Assembly (NCBI GenBank): GCA_028023455.1
Contig: JAQFVV010012671.1
Span: 310,001 to 374,000 of the forward strand
Length of the DNA stretch: 64,000 nucleotides
Reading direction: 5' to 3'
Source: Epiperipatus broadwayi
Taxonomy: Eukaryota; Onychophora; Udeonychophora; Euonychophora; Peripatidae
Position 1 is the first letter of the stretch; the number at the start of each line of letters is the position of its first letter. Of the stretch, positions 46,292-58,033 are shown piece by piece. The notes below the pieces were generated by a model, which saw nothing but the letters and a program-made list of their open reading frames with translations, was not told the DNA's origin and did not search any database. Position numbers and translations under genes: made by a program.

Positions 46292-48077
46292 TTGAAGTAT
46301 ATTTACAAAATGAAACTTAGACATTTTAAGCTGTTTAACGAATCAGGGTCAATAATATGTTATAATAACTTTACAAATTTTAGATTATTTAAAATTATAG
46401 AAAAAAATGATTTCAAAAGATATATTGAGAAACTAGAGGAAAACATAAATTGCAATTCAAATTATTTTTGGTCATTCATTAAAAAGCATTCCAATGTAAA
46501 AAATAAAGTGTCAAATGACAATGGGAATATTACAGCTGATGATTTTGTCAACTATTTCTCATCATGTATAAGAAATATGTTTTCTAAGTCTTGCACAGTT
46601 ATTGCTTTTAAAACTAATAATTTGATAGTTATTGACTTACTAAATTATGATGATATATTATTAGCAATAAAGCAGCTCAAAAAGTTTTGAGAATGATATG
46701 TTACCTGTTTTTATTTACAAAAGATGTGCTGAACTTCTAGCTCTGGGGTTTATTATATATTTAATATCTCTTTACACAGAATATTATTCTGATTCATGGA
46801 AATTTGAAAAATTATACCAATACCAAAATTCAAATCAAATGAAGTTGGTAATTATAGACCTTTTTTATTATTATGTTTAACCAGAAAAATCTTTGAAAAA
46901 TGTATGTATAATAAGATAATAGATAAAGTAATTACATCATTATCTAAAACACAACATGCCTTTATAATAGATAGATCTATTGAGGCAAATTTGAAAACTA
47001 TTCAAAAGCTATTGCAAATGCAATTGATAACAGATTTCAGCTAAATATAATTTATTTTGATTTAAGTAAAGCATTTGACAGAGTAGATTACTCCAGCTTT
47101 GATTGATAAGTTGCATATTATTGATTTTAGTTGTAAACTTTTGTAGTGGTTTGTATCTTTTGTCTAAAAGAGTCCTAATTTTGTTTCTTTTGGGTCTACA
47201 AAATCATCAACATATTTTAGTAATGCTGGAGTGCCTACTAATATTTTCAGTTTATTGTTTGAATATGGAGCAGTATGTAGTTGGTTCTAATATTCTTTGC
47301 TTCACAGATGATATTAAATTATATAAAACTATTAATAATTTTGATGATCAGAAAATTTTAGTCTGACATCAAAAAATTTCAAGGTTGGTGTGTAAGAAAC
47401 TATATGGAAATTAACATTGAAAAATGTGTCATATCATTTTCTAAAAAATCATCTCAAGTATATTCACATGAGAAAAAAAAAGTATATTCAATTATACACT
47501 AAATTCAAAAAATATTTCAAAAGAAGAATATCATAAAGATTTAAATATTATTTTTAATAATAATGGAATATTTAATAACATTATTCAATATATTATTACA
47601 AAAAATTATAAAATAATGAGTTTGATTCTCAGAAACTGTAAAATGTTTAAGAGAAATACATGTGTGTATTTGTTTCATATATTGGTTTTACTTATTTTAA
47701 ATTATGAATTAGTCATCTGGAGCTCTTGTAAATTAAGTAGTAGATTAGCACTGGAAAAAGTTTATAAAAATTTCTAAGATATATTAAATATGAAATAATA
47801 TATCATCACAATACACTCTATAAAAAGATGAATCTATACTGATATGAAATACTTAAAAAAAATATCAGGTATAATAGATATAAAAAATTGCCAAACAACA
47901 TTATCATTTAAGATGAAGATAAAGAATACGAGATTAAAAAATTTGTATAATATCCCAAAGTTTAAAAACAAAACATTAAAAAATTCAGCATTAATGAGAT
48001 TATCTAGATTATATAATAAATACTTTAGTGCTGTTAATATATTTGAAAAAATGATAGAACATTTAGGATTACTATAA
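46292..48077 (+). pseudogene. CR1/Jockey-like reverse transcriptase relic
   Basis: 46292-46690 reads YIEKLEENINCNSNYFWSFI, the linker before RT. RT blocks follow in shifting frames: PDSWK-like DSWKFEK (46795), KAFDRVDY (47070-47092), FTDDIKLYK (47302-47328, the catalytic F/Y-x-DD) and VIWSSCKLSSRLALEKVYKN (47710-47768), matching VWsP...LErvQ. At 47844-48077, NSALMRLSRLYNKY matches the conserved N-S-x-x-R-x-x-x-x-Y-N tail of this group. The Asp residues are mostly kept, but frameshifts disable it. Confidence 0.85.
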
Positions 48078-48149
48078 TAAAAACCCTGCAAATGTTTTGT
48101 GAACTAGATTAACTGTGCATTTTTGTTTGAATGTAAAATTTGTTAAATG

Positions 48150-48235
48150 TACTAAATTATTACTGCTATTATTACTATTACTACTACTAACTACTACTAT
48201 TACTATTATTATTATTGTTATTATTATTATTCAAC
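48150..48235. repeat. ATT/ACT microsatellite
   Basis: Imperfect trinucleotide run of ATT, ACT and ACC-type units directly after the LINE end. A similar run is at 63338-63396. The stretch 48236-48740 shows no feature. Confidence 0.8.
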
Positions 48236-48746
48236 AATAATAAAGTATTGATCAAGAGATGTGTTACATAGGTTTATAAATGTTTCAGAGATTTTGTCAG
48301 GGTAACAGAGGCATTCAAATATAATAATTGATTATTACATAAATCTGATTTACATTGCTGATTATAGTATAGATATGTGAACATAGATTTTTAATGATGT
48401 ATCATTTGTGAAAATCTTGACTTATTCAGTTAGAACCTTCTGTGGTATAATAAGGATTTCTGAAACATAGTCTTTTGCATGAATAGTTTGTACTTTGAAA
48501 TGGATGAGATGTCTGATAAAGTTGTTAATACTGCATAATGTGGTTGTGGCAGATTATTGATTGTACTGCTCTCTAAGAAGTGGTATTTATTTATCTAAGA
48601 GGGTTACAAAATATTTTTTGAAAAATTTTTGAATGGGAAATCTGTGGTTGAACATCAAAATACTATTGCAAAAGTCCTTGGAAAATTTGAGTTGATGTCT
48701 CCAGATATAGAATTTTAGCTTGCATTTTTTACATAACATTGAGTTT

Positions 48747-50920
48747 TTAATGTAATATACAATCAATACTAGTAGCTATTGTTCGAGTTAAGGGTTGGTG
48801 TACAATGACTGTTTGATTGTTTGTCAATTGCTGAAAAAGGTAGAATGTTGTGAAGGAAGGTGTGTTGAGAAAATGATAATCCAAGGAATTGATGGAAAAT
48901 AGGGAATTGTAACAATGAAGAGTGCCAAATATGAGTTTTATAAATTGGAGGAATGTCTTATGAGTGACCAGGTGGTTGCAAAAGTATCTGGTGGTGCTAT
49001 GCTTGAGTCTCATCCTTTTAATTGTTGAAGTTTGTTTAGAAAAGTGGAGGGATGTCATCTATTATTGCCGAGAGTGAAAGTGAACAGGTTTATCAAATAT
49101 CAAAAGACAAATAGAATGAAGATGGCTGCACACACTGTCGTTGTCTTTGATCTTTGGAATGATTGGATTATTTCTCGTATGGAGATACCAGAAATCATCT
49201 GTAGGTACATGAGATGATGCCATAATGATGGTACCACAGAAAGTAAGATGTAAACAAGACATGTAGATTTAAGCTAAGCAGAAAGTCTAAAAATTTTGGT
49301 TTCAGGGCCCATTATTTGAAATGATGAAGAATTTGCCAATTGATATTTAGCATAGGGAGTGACTGATCAGTGTTAGCATTTGGATGTAGTATACTATATG
49401 TATGCCAATATGTATTTTTTATTACTAGTGAAGTTCATTAGATGGGAATCATTTTGAATAGAGTGGATAAGACTTAAAATATATGAAGTTGAAGGGAAAT
49501 CTGTCAATGGGTATTACAGTGTGCATGAGCTGGAAAGAACTATATAATTGATGCAATGAGGTTAAAGGTCTTTTGAGTATTGTGAAAACCTAGGCCATTA
49601 TGGAATAAACAGATCATTGAATCATTTGCATAAATTGATATGGTGTTTGTGTACCACAGTAGCTTATTACAGAAGTAATTAATAATAGTGATAAATGACT
49701 TGGAGAATTTGATAATGGGATAATAGTTATGAGGAGGTTGAATAGATGAACCTTGGAATAAAGAAAGAGGTAAACTTTAGAGAGAAAATTAGTAATGCAT
49801 GTAGTGGTAACTAGTTTATATTGTAAGTGTCATGGCAAGTAGACCAATGTAAAAAGGAAAACCCAGGACAGAGCTAGACTTACACTGAAATATTTGACTT
49901 CAGGGTTTTTTGTATAAATGAACCATGCAGTGGACTTGTTCAAATTGAATTTGAGTCTATAGACAGAGATGTATTCATTAAGTATCTTTTGAAGTATGTG
50001 CAGTTGTCTTTGAGAGCCAGGAAAACTGAAATATGTACTGGATGTGTTGTTGGGTGTGTGAAATTTGGATGTCAGTGATATTTAATTGTATGTTTTAAAA
50101 GTGGGTTGATATATAAGATGAAAAAAAGTGAGCTAAGCAGCGATCATTGTGAGGTGGACCAAGTAGGTGTGAAGGATGGTAAATTTTTCCTATTGTGTGA
50201 GTGATATGTATCTTCCTTTTGAGCAGAAGGTTAGTAATTAGATATATAGCAAAATAGGGGAAATGGTGGTTTTAGTGAGCATATCAATTATAAAAATAAT
50301 AGGAATTGAATTGAATGCAGCTTGAATTTTGAGCTGGACAACTGGACTGCAATGGGAGCATATCTCTTGCACTCTTGTACTGGACTCACAACTGATTTAA
50401 ATATAACTGCAGTATGTACAGTGGATGAGCCTTTCTTAGAAAAGATCATGGGAAATATGGTTCTATTTGATCTTTAATCAATCTCTCCAGTATTTTAATT
50501 CCTAGTGGATCCATAAAAATTGGTCAGAGATTGTTAAGAATGGAGATTTGGTTTGGTTTTTTAATAAATGGGATGATGACAATAGGATACACACCTTTAA
50601 TGTCATATATTATTTGAGCAAGTAATTAGGCAGATTTTGAAGATATTAAATGGTGAAGTGGCTAAGATGAGTAAATACAAAGGTAGGTATTCCATTGGCT
50701 CTGGGATGACAAGGGTTGTGAATGGTGGCAAGGTTGGCAGCAAAATATAGTCTGAAGTGGTGTGTTTCTGGTGGCCCAAAGAGACATGGTGATGGCTGTA
50801 AGATATTACCTACTTGCAATTTCTGCTTGAAATAAAGAAGTGTGAGGTGTATTATGTTCAACCCTGCACATGTCCTGCTTTTGGTCTGTAGTGCCATGGG
50901 TACTTTTAATAAGCATTAGT
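48747..50920 (-). pseudogene. L1/Tx1-type LINE relic, third copy
   Basis: Same family as the copies at 14.2 and 33.2 kb. Near 50230-50345 the minus strand reads VQLKIQAAFNSI and MLTKTTISPILLYI, corresponding to VIQVDIEAPFDSV and MLAKTTIPTTLLYL of the 34-kb copy. The frame 50646-50897 carries NLATIHNPCHPRANGIPTF, the pre-RT linker. The frame 49062-49262 (FWYLHTRNNPI, then DSVCSHL) lies where zf-RVT is expected, with zinc ligands mostly lost. The frame 48747-49058 is C-terminal. The EN and ORF1 regions are missing, so it is 5'-truncated near 50920. It is the most decayed of the three. Confidence 0.7.
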
Positions 50921-50929
50921 GATTTTAAA

Positions 50930-51595
50930 TAAAACTATCTCTTATTACATCATACATACTTTAATAAAGGCTTCTGAAAAATAGAGATGAACCCATCATC
51001 CCCACAATGCATTTCTAATTAAAACAGTATTCTACATTTGGTCTAAATCACAATTCCTCATATGTCTTCATTATCTTTGCTCAGTATTTGTTAATATCAT
51101 ATTATTACAATTTAATCCATAAGTGCCTACTTTCCTGCATTCAATATTGGAATAGAAATTATAAATCTAAGATTGTACACATAAAAAAGAGGAATGAAGT
51201 AGGATTAATTGTTCTATGATCTTTAATTAAAGTTTGAAATATATATATTTGGATTTAAAATGGTATAATCTGTAACATAATGATTAATAATAATCATTAT
51301 AAAGTTCATTTCAAGAGATTGTTGTCATAAGTGTGAATTTATGAAATTCAATGCTTGCAAGTTAAATTGTAATATTAGTTTTAGATGCTTGAAAATAGTG
51401 ATAAAAAAAATTAGTGAGAATTGTAATAGTTAAACAGTCTTTTTAGAAAAGGTCATTGACATAAGATTTAAAAAAAGGATAATGTTTTATTTAAATGTAG
51501 CTTTATATAAAGCAAAAATTTATTTAAAAAACTGAGGATTTTGGAAGCTAGAAAAATAAGAATGGAAAAAATCAAATTAACAAAGAACTTAAGAA
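50930..51595. other. AT-rich sequence, no gene seen
   Basis: No repeat or coding feature recognised. Confidence 0.45.
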
Positions 51596-51599
51596 AAGA

Positions 51600-51765
51600 T
51601 TATTTTAGAGGAAATTATGAATAAAAAGAATAATTGGATTAGGCATATATTTTTAGACAAAGAAATTATGAAAAGATTGCTTGGAACTATAGAATTTTTG
51701 AGACAGAAAGAAGAAAAAATTCAGTTGGTGGACATAAAAAGGAAATAACAAAGAGGTTTTAAAGA
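51600..51765 (+). pseudogene. LINE C-terminal relic
   Basis: On plus, NNWIRHIFLDKEIMKRLL then GTIEFLRQKEEK matches the W.GHilR...l....iEG.i.G.r.rGRpR tail seen in RTE/CR1-group polymerases. The Gly/Arg-rich part has decayed. The clade is uncertain. Confidence 0.45.
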
Positions 51766-51779
51766 GAAGAGTAAATAAA

Positions 51780-53190
51780 AGAAGAAAAAAATAGGTGTTC
51801 TTGTTTGGTTTATGGTCTTTTCGTTGACAACTAATGATGATTTTATTAATTTCATCAGTAAATTGTGAAATAGATGTTATTAAAATTGTAACAAATAGAT
51901 TATTAAATTCAAAATAATAGTTGACAATATTACTAGCAAACTATACGAGTTATTAAGAAATTATATAAATAGTTAAACCATTCAACCGTTTTCTATATAT
52001 TTAAAATCATTACTTTATCATCCAGCTTATTTACGATTTGCCTTTACAATTCTGTATCTTTGCTTTCTTTAATAGATTTCTATCCTGAATACCTTATATA
52101 TCATACTATGTCAAATTATTAGCACATTTATTTTTTATCTCCAATCTTTCGTACAGGTTTTACGTAGCATACGACACTACTCATTATTATATTTATATCA
52201 TTTATAACTACTGCACGTCAAACATTTTCACTTTTTTTTTTTTTTTCCAAGTAGAATGAAAAGATAAGAGATAAATAATGACTAAATTGATAAATTCACA
52301 GAAGTAAACCTGTATTTAGTTTCCGAAATTCTCCCGTGTGACTAGAAAACTGTTTCGCATTTGACAATTTCCCTTAATTCTAGTTTTTGTCAATTTTTTC
52401 TTTATAAAAACAGCTGCAATACTGTTTCCATGACAACCATAAACATTTACTAGTAATAAAGGAATCTGATAATACCATAGACTTTAATATACATTAATCT
52501 ACGATTGTAGGTCATGATGACCTACACGTGTCTTTTTCAGCTGTTAGTACGGTGAAGTGCATATATATAATGCTAGAAAAAAAAAGAAGAGCGTGCAGGG
52601 ATGGAGAGACTAAAACTATTATACGCATGCTTGGTACAATTGAAATGAAAATCAAAGCACCGCTTTAGATACTTTCTAATTATAGAAGTAGTATTTATAA
52701 TCTCTGAGGATGAAATGTCAAATTATGTAGTCACGCGACAGTATTACGAAAATAACGGTTAATTAGAACAATTTTAATCAATGAAAATCAAAAATAGAAT
52801 GAAGAAGTATTGTACGTTTATTTTCTGAACACTTCGGATTATAAATATTAGCTTTTTTTTTTACTCTAAGGTTTTTTTTTTTTAATTTGATGAATAAAAA
52901 TGTTATCTGGTATGCATTAGAGTAACTTAGAAAACAAATTGCAATAGCTATTTATATCCTAGTTCTAATAATGAATACTACTAGTTAAGGCATATGCTTT
53001 TTGTTGTCGTTAAAATATCGTATACTCAAAAATATGTTTTGAGCGTTATGAATGAATTTATACATATATATCGTCAAGCATATAGCCATCTGAAATAATG
53101 TCTACGCTAAAATTTTTATAATACTGTATTTAAAATTAGATGTTCTAAAAACTACTATTGTGTACAATCATTATCTTTATCACTTCACTG
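51780..53190. other. Low-repeat stretch with more CpG
   Basis: No transposon homology seen here. CpG dinucleotides and mixed-composition words are more frequent than in the surroundings (for example 52160-52240, 52500-52640, 52725-52760). It contains the regulatory-like cluster at 52509-52570. No ORF above about 60 codons is open. It may be single-copy host DNA, the likeliest place in the window for a promoter or exon I cannot prove. Confidence 0.4.
52509..52570. promoter_or_regulatory. Palindromic AGGTCA element, E-box and TATA-like run
   Basis: AGGTCAtgaTGACCT at 52509-52523 is a perfect inverted repeat of the nuclear-receptor half-site with a 3-bp spacer (the estrogen-response-element layout), within the longer palindrome GTAGGTCATGATGACCTAC. 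CACGTG, a canonical E-box, is at 52525-52530. TATATATAA lies at 52562-52570, about 30-40 bp downstream. All are on a stretch free of recognisable repeats. Motifs are seen directly; promoter function is inference. Confidence 0.4.
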
Positions 53191-53539
53191 CAAAATGAAT
53201 GTCAATTTTTAAATCAGTGTCTCTACCTCCTAGCTTTTTTCCTCCAGATAATTCCAGCAAATTTCTTTATATATTACATTATTTCCAAAAGTTATTTCTT
53301 TCTACTCATTATAATCTATTGGTATCCAGTTTAAAGAGTCAGTTGTCCATCTATTTGTCATCTCTTCCAGTGACGTATTCAGCTTTGCTTAATTTCAGTC
53401 TCTTATTTTTTTTCAATAAAATTACCAATATTTGTTTTTTCTTTTATTCGTGTACTTCACATTCAATATTTCCATGCTAATGTCTTTATAGCTCTGCATG
53501 ATTTAATAGTGGTAAAATGGTAGACTTTGGAACTCAAGG

Positions 53540-54720
53540 ATCATGGATCATGGCTTCACTCTTCACTTCTACTGTTCAAATTTTTTATGTTATTTTTAAT
53601 AACAACATATCACTTTCAACCATTATCAATCCACTACAGGATGAAGGTCACTCCAAATTTAATCTAGTTTGTCTGAATTCTAATCTCTCTTCGCCACATC
53701 ATTACAGCAAACGTTCTTATTTTATCTACTGAATTTATGTGTCAACTTTTTCTAGATCACAATTTCTGATAAACCAGTTTAAGATTTTAACTGAATATCT
53801 ATTCTCATCTCTTCTAGAAATATGTCCAGCCCAACTTCACTTCAGGATTATAATTCTTTCATTGATGTCAGTAACACCTGTTTATTCTGTGACTCATGTA
53901 TTTCATTTTGATTTCCTTCTTGTTACTCCTAACACAGATTTCTCCATATTACTGTTTGAAATCTCTGTATTACTCTTCTGTTAAGTATCTAAGTTTCAGA
54001 TCCAAAAGTAAAAACTAGTAAAACAGATTTATTAAAAATCTTTCATTTCAAACATTGTGTTTCCATTTGCATTAATAATTTGATCAAGATATTTGTATTT
54101 GTAATCATCTAATTTTTCTTTATCCATTCTCATTTTTTATTTATTTATTTTTTTAAAAATCCATAAAACATTACTTTAGGCTTTTTAGCACTTATCTTAG
54201 TAATACTTTCTTATTTTCATCTCATAACTCTTGTAACATTTCCCAAAGCTCAAGCATTGCTTTTTTGAAAAATCTAGATGACTTAAGTACTCTTCATTTA
54301 CTTAACTTCCCATTTTAACCCACAAAATACTTCTTGCAAAACTGCTGTTAAAAGTGTTGGAGATATGGAATCATTCTGTACACACCCCATCTCAATGTTA
54401 ATCTTACTACTATCACTATTATTGCTATTGTATTTTGATAAATATTTTTCAGAGTATGACACTATCCTAAGCCTATATCTTGATAATCCAATGTTTTAAT
54501 CAATGAAAAAAAATCTTTATAAAATTAAAAGTCTTTTCATAATCTATAAATCCAAAGCATAATGGCAATTCATATTTATTGGTCTTTTCTATAACTTCTT
54601 TCAATATTTGGATGTGATCTACAGTGCTAAAACTACTTTTAAATCCATCCTGTTCTTTTGGTTAGTTAAAATCCAATTTTCAAACAGCTGTAATTATCTT
54701 GGTAAAAAATATCTATAGAT
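53540..54720 (-). pseudogene. RTE-clade LINE reverse transcriptase relic, copy 2
   Basis: Best of the three RTE copies. On minus: VDHIQI (about 54620), ELPLCFGFIDYEKTF (about 54520-54570, the catalytic FiDYEKAFDSV block), NDSISPTLLTAVLQEVF (about 54310-54375, equal to the RTE hallmark GDTISPKLFTAVLEEVF), then EYLSHLDFS (about 54270), the block just before FADD, where the catalytic Asp pair is lost. The C-terminal part continues to about 53.55 kb with decay. Clade assignment to RTE rests on the ISPKLFT-type motif. Confidence 0.8.
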
Positions 54721-54724
54721 CTGA

Positions 54725-55385
54725 AAAAAGGTTGGATTGGTATTAAACCATCAAACATCACATGATTACCATTCTTTATGCTTCATAAGCTGTTTCTCAC
54801 AGAAAAAAAATTCTCCATACAGTAGCATCACTCAGTGCAAGCCAAAGTAATCAATAGATGCAGGAGAGTTTGTGCATAAAATCCCTATCTAGTGCCTACT
54901 CGTCCAATATTCCCAGACTAGTTTTTAGCTTATAGTTTTCATTGGTGAAGAGCTTTGGATTTGAGAGCAGTGCACCTAGATTTTAGGACCTAATGCAACC
55001 CTCAAGCAGTCATCTTTTATGTTTTTAGCTAACTATAAAGCTTTGACTCCAAAATGAAAACACAATAATGTTTTCAAGATAAGCTCATTAGTTTGTCTAG
55101 TTATATATATCTGAAATCAGTTCAGCATCAATACTTTTTGGTATCTTTGGTTTTTTAATAATCACAGTCACCATAATCCTGTTGGGCAGGATTGATATTA
55201 ATCTATCAAACACCATATGATCATCAATCTTTATGCTTACATAAGCTCTTTTTCACAGAGGCAAAACTCTCCATATAGTAGCACCACTCAGTGTAAGCCA
55301 GAGTAATCAATGGATGCTGCAAGGTTTGGACATAAAATCCATATTTAGTGCCTATTTATTCAATATTCACAGATTAATTTCTAAT
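54725..55385 (-). repeat. Tandem hammerhead repeat, reverse arm
   Basis: About one and a half units of the 55-56 kb repeat on minus: unit-internal sequence from 55385 down to about 54985, then a second start (CCTAAAATCTAGGTGCACTG on minus) running through a hammerhead block to about 54725. Together with the forward arm it forms a head-to-head palindrome of about 1.7 kb centred near 55386. Confidence 0.8.
54908..54953 (-). ncRNA. Hammerhead-like motif, decayed
   Basis: On minus: CTCTTCA, CCAATGA, AACTATAAGCTA, AAAAC, TAGTC and TGGGAA. The GTC site and stem I (TTCA with TGGG/TGAA-type pairing) are recognisable. The core boxes carry changes (CTGATGA to CCAATGA, GAAA to AAAA). Confidence 0.45.
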
Positions 55386-55424
55386 TTCCTAAGATCTAGG
55401 TGCATTGCTCTCAGATTCAAGGCT

Positions 55425-55468
55425 CCTTACTGATGAAAGATGCAAGCAAGAAGCTAGTCTGGGGATAT
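55425..55468 (+). ncRNA. Hammerhead-like motif, partial core
   Basis: CTGATGA at 55430-55436, then AAGATGCAAGCAA, GAAGC instead of GAAAC, TAGTC and TGGGGATATTGG. The GTC site is kept and the second box is mutated. Confidence 0.45.
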
Positions 55469-55839
55469 TGGACTTTTATGCACAAACCTTCCTGCATCAA
55501 TTGATTACTTTGGCTTGCTTTGAGTGGTGCTATTGTATGGAGAGTTTTGCCTCCATGAAAAACAGCTTGTATAAGCATAAAGAATAGTGATCATGTGATG
55601 TTTGATAGTTTAATACCAATCCAGCCCAATAAGATTATGGTGACTGTGGTTATTAAAGATATCAAAGAGTATGGATGCTGAAATGAGTTCAGATCTATAC
55701 AACTATACAAGATAATAAGCTTAGCTTGAAAACATTGTTATTTTCAAAGCTTTATGGTTAGCTAAAAAAAGTAAAAGGTGTTTGCTGGCATGTTGCATTA
55801 GATCCTAAGATCTAGATGCAGTGCCCTCAGATCCAAAGC

Positions 55840-55880
55840 TTCTCACTGATGAAGCCAAAAGCTAGAAACTAGTCTGGGGA
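55840..55880 (+). ncRNA. Hammerhead-like motif with consensus core
   Basis: TTCTCA (55840-55845), CTGATGA (55846-55852), stem II AGC-caaaa-GCT (55853-55863) with one extra A, GAAA (55865-55868), CTAGTC with the GTC site at 55872-55874, and TGGGGA (55875-55880). TTCTCA and TGGGGA pair over six positions with two G-T wobbles. Stem III is minimal and palindromic (ACTAGT). In Penelope-like elements such hammerheads with very short stem III are thought to work as dimers. This is the best preserved of the 55-56 kb units. Confidence 0.65.
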
Positions 55881-56291
55881 TATTGGATGAGTAGGTACTA
55901 GATAGGGATTTTATGCACAAACCTTCCTGCATACATTGATTATTCTAGCTTTCACTGAGTGGCACTACTGTATGAAGAGCTGCCTCTGTGAAAAACAGCT
56001 TGTGTAAGTTTAAAAAATGGTGATCATCTGATGTTTGATGATTTAATACCAATCCTTCTCAATAGGATTATGGTGACTATGATTATTAAAGAACCAAAGA
56101 CACCAAAAAGTATGGATGCTTAACTGAGTTCAGATTTATACAACTATACAAGCTAATGAGCTTAACCTGAAAATATTATTGTGTTTTTATTTTGGACTCA
56201 AAGCTTTATAGTTAGCTAAAAAAGTAAAAGGTGGCGCTGGGGGATTGCATTAGACCCTAAGATCTAGGTGCAGAGCCTCAGACCCAAGGCT

Positions 56292-56331
56292 CCTCACTGA
56301 TGAAAGCCACAAGCTAGAAACTAGTCTGATG
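56292..56331 (+). ncRNA. Hammerhead-like motif with consensus core
   Basis: CCTCA, CTGATGA (56297-56303), A, stem II AGC-cacaa-GCT (56305-56315), A, GAAA (56317-56320), CTAGTC and TGATG. Both boxes and the GTC site are intact. Stem I is weaker than at 55840 (three pairs). Confidence 0.6.
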
Positions 56332-56459
56332 ATATTGGATGAGTAGGCATTAGATAGGGATTTTATGCACAAACTTTCCTTCATCCATTGATTACTCTGG
56401 CTTGTATTGAGTGGCACTACTATATGGAGAGTTTTGCCTATCTGAAAAAATACTAATAG

Positions 56460-57660
56460 GTCACTAATTTCTAATATCTTTTTTCCCCCACCTGTTTAAA
56501 TATTAATACTACATTCTTCCAATAATCTAATACATCTTTATCATTTATATATTTGATAACTTTGTCAACAATTTTTCCATTTCTTCACCCGCTTCTTTTA
56601 AGATACTGATTATTATTTGAATCTTTTCCCTTCATGGATTTCATTGTATGACTCACTTCTCCATTTAAAATCCTGGGCATCTCAGAAGAGGTAGTAATTA
56701 TATCACAGATTTTTTGTTTGTTCTTTATTGCTAAATAATTATTTATAGAAATCTTCCAAGCATTTCATGATGCAATTTTTCTCTTTGGTAATAGTTCCAC
56801 CAAGTTGTTGTTTTACACTTTTGATATTTCTCTTCTCTTCTATAGTTTTTCTTGCTCATTCACAATTATATTTTCTTATATTGCTACTAACTCTTTTCAT
56901 AATTTTTTTTTAGATATTCAATCTTTATTGCCTGTTTAATTTGAAATATATTCTAATCTATTATGCACTCACATCTCAGATTTAAAAGTAAGTACTGGTA
57001 AAAATATTTATAAGAAATCTTTCTTTTCAAGCATTTAAGAATAGTCTTCTAATAGTAAATGATTTCTAACAAAAGAACTCCATCTATGTTTTTGCTCTAT
57101 GTTCCATTTTATCTATATTTCTGATTACATTAATAATTGGACAAAAATATTTAAAATTGTTAACTTCTAAATTAGTCACATCAATGTGAATTTCTCCTTT
57201 ATGCAAAAATTATTGAAATGTACTTTTTAAACATTTTTTTGCTTTAATATTATATATAATTTTATAAACTGTCAATAATTTAAATGAACTCTTTATTTTT
57301 ATTTTTTAGTTTCTTATTTTAAGCCATAAAACATTATCCATAATAAGTTTTGAAGAGACAAAATCATCCTATTATATTCAATTATCATTTATAATCTCAT
57401 TATCATCATACAATTTACTCCTGTTGTATTAGCTAAAAAAATTTTAGAATTTGACAATATAAAGATTCTATGACTTGATGTTTTAAAGCTTTAATCAATC
57501 TAATGAAAATATCAATTTTTTAATCTTTTTTATAACCTCTTAATACTTGGTTGTGATCTACTGTGTTATAACTGTTTTTAAATCCAACTTGTGTTCTGCA
57601 TGTTTCAGTGAAGCACTAGAATGCCAGATCATGAAGCTGAAAATCCATGCATTGTGACTA
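56460..57660 (-). pseudogene. RTE-clade LINE relic, copy 3
   Basis: Matches copies 1 and 2. On minus: VGFKNSY then NTVDHNQVL (57555-57605), the block where intact RTE elements read GFR...STvDHiq, LSLQNLLWIMFYGLK (about 57310-57370, the ISPKLF...vF region) and KERFLINIFTSTYF (about 56985-57030, LKRKVFNqCVLPvltYG). Many stops. It lies on the other side of the hammerhead palindrome from copy 2, both on minus. Confidence 0.65.
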
Positions 57661-58033
57661 TTTCTGTCATCTCCAGTGAGTAAACCTTTAATGAACTCTT
57701 TTGCAATAAAGTTATTCAATTATTTATATATTTTTTTCATCCACCTTATCTTTATTATTTTATATAAATAATTTATAATGGTATTTCTTGGTAAAGATTT
57801 TATATAGAACTGATCTGAATTATGAGTATAGTAATATTTATAGTGTATATATTGTGAAGGCTTAGAATATTTAAGCAATAATTAATGACATTAATAAAAT
57901 AATGTAAGGTGACTGATAAATTAATAAAAAATTTTAAACACCATATTTTAAATTTTATGATGCAACTTTAAGTATGACATGTTAACATAAAATTGTATTA
58001 AAAATGTCAAGAAAAAACTACTACATATGATAA

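Larger units (their letters stand above)
45191..48080 (+). mobile_element. CR1/Jockey-like LINE, 3' part
   Basis: Continuation of the LINE interrupted at 39023. It resumes in EN with NQDHRHLLYTHNH and SRGGDVLLAVKNNI (the RGGGVLiAVkn motif, 45240-45290). It is broken again by the foldback insert 45611-45937. It then gives the EN-RT linker, RT and C-terminus, and ends near 48080. The reading is rich in frameshifts, so no complete ORF2 exists. An ATT/ACT microsatellite (48150-48235) follows close to its 3' end, as is common for CR1-group tails. Confidence 0.85.
55386..56450 (+). repeat. Tandem hammerhead repeat, forward arm
   Basis: Units start with CCTAAGATCTAGGTGCA at about 55388, 55803 and 56255, spacing about 415 and 452 bp; the third stops near 56450. 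Each starts with CTCAGATCCAAGGCTCC and a hammerhead-like core, then ATTTTATGCACAAACCTTCC, GATTACTTTGGCTTG, TGATGTTTGATG and ACTGAGTTCAGATTTATACA, the last resembling CTGAATTCAGACCCATATAG in the 4.66-kb array. Frames here (for example 55405-55587) are not genes. Confidence 0.85.

Noticed and set aside
48747-49262. Opposite-strand overlapping frames near 49.0-49.2 kb as a gene pair
   Set aside because: The minus frames align with the zf-RVT and C-terminal part of the decayed LINE; the plus frame 49032-49217 is a shadow.
52601-52648. Short frame MERLKLLYACLVQLK after the TATA-like run, as a first exon with signal peptide
   Set aside because: Only 15 codons before a stop. A splice donor could be imagined, but nothing in the sequence proves it.
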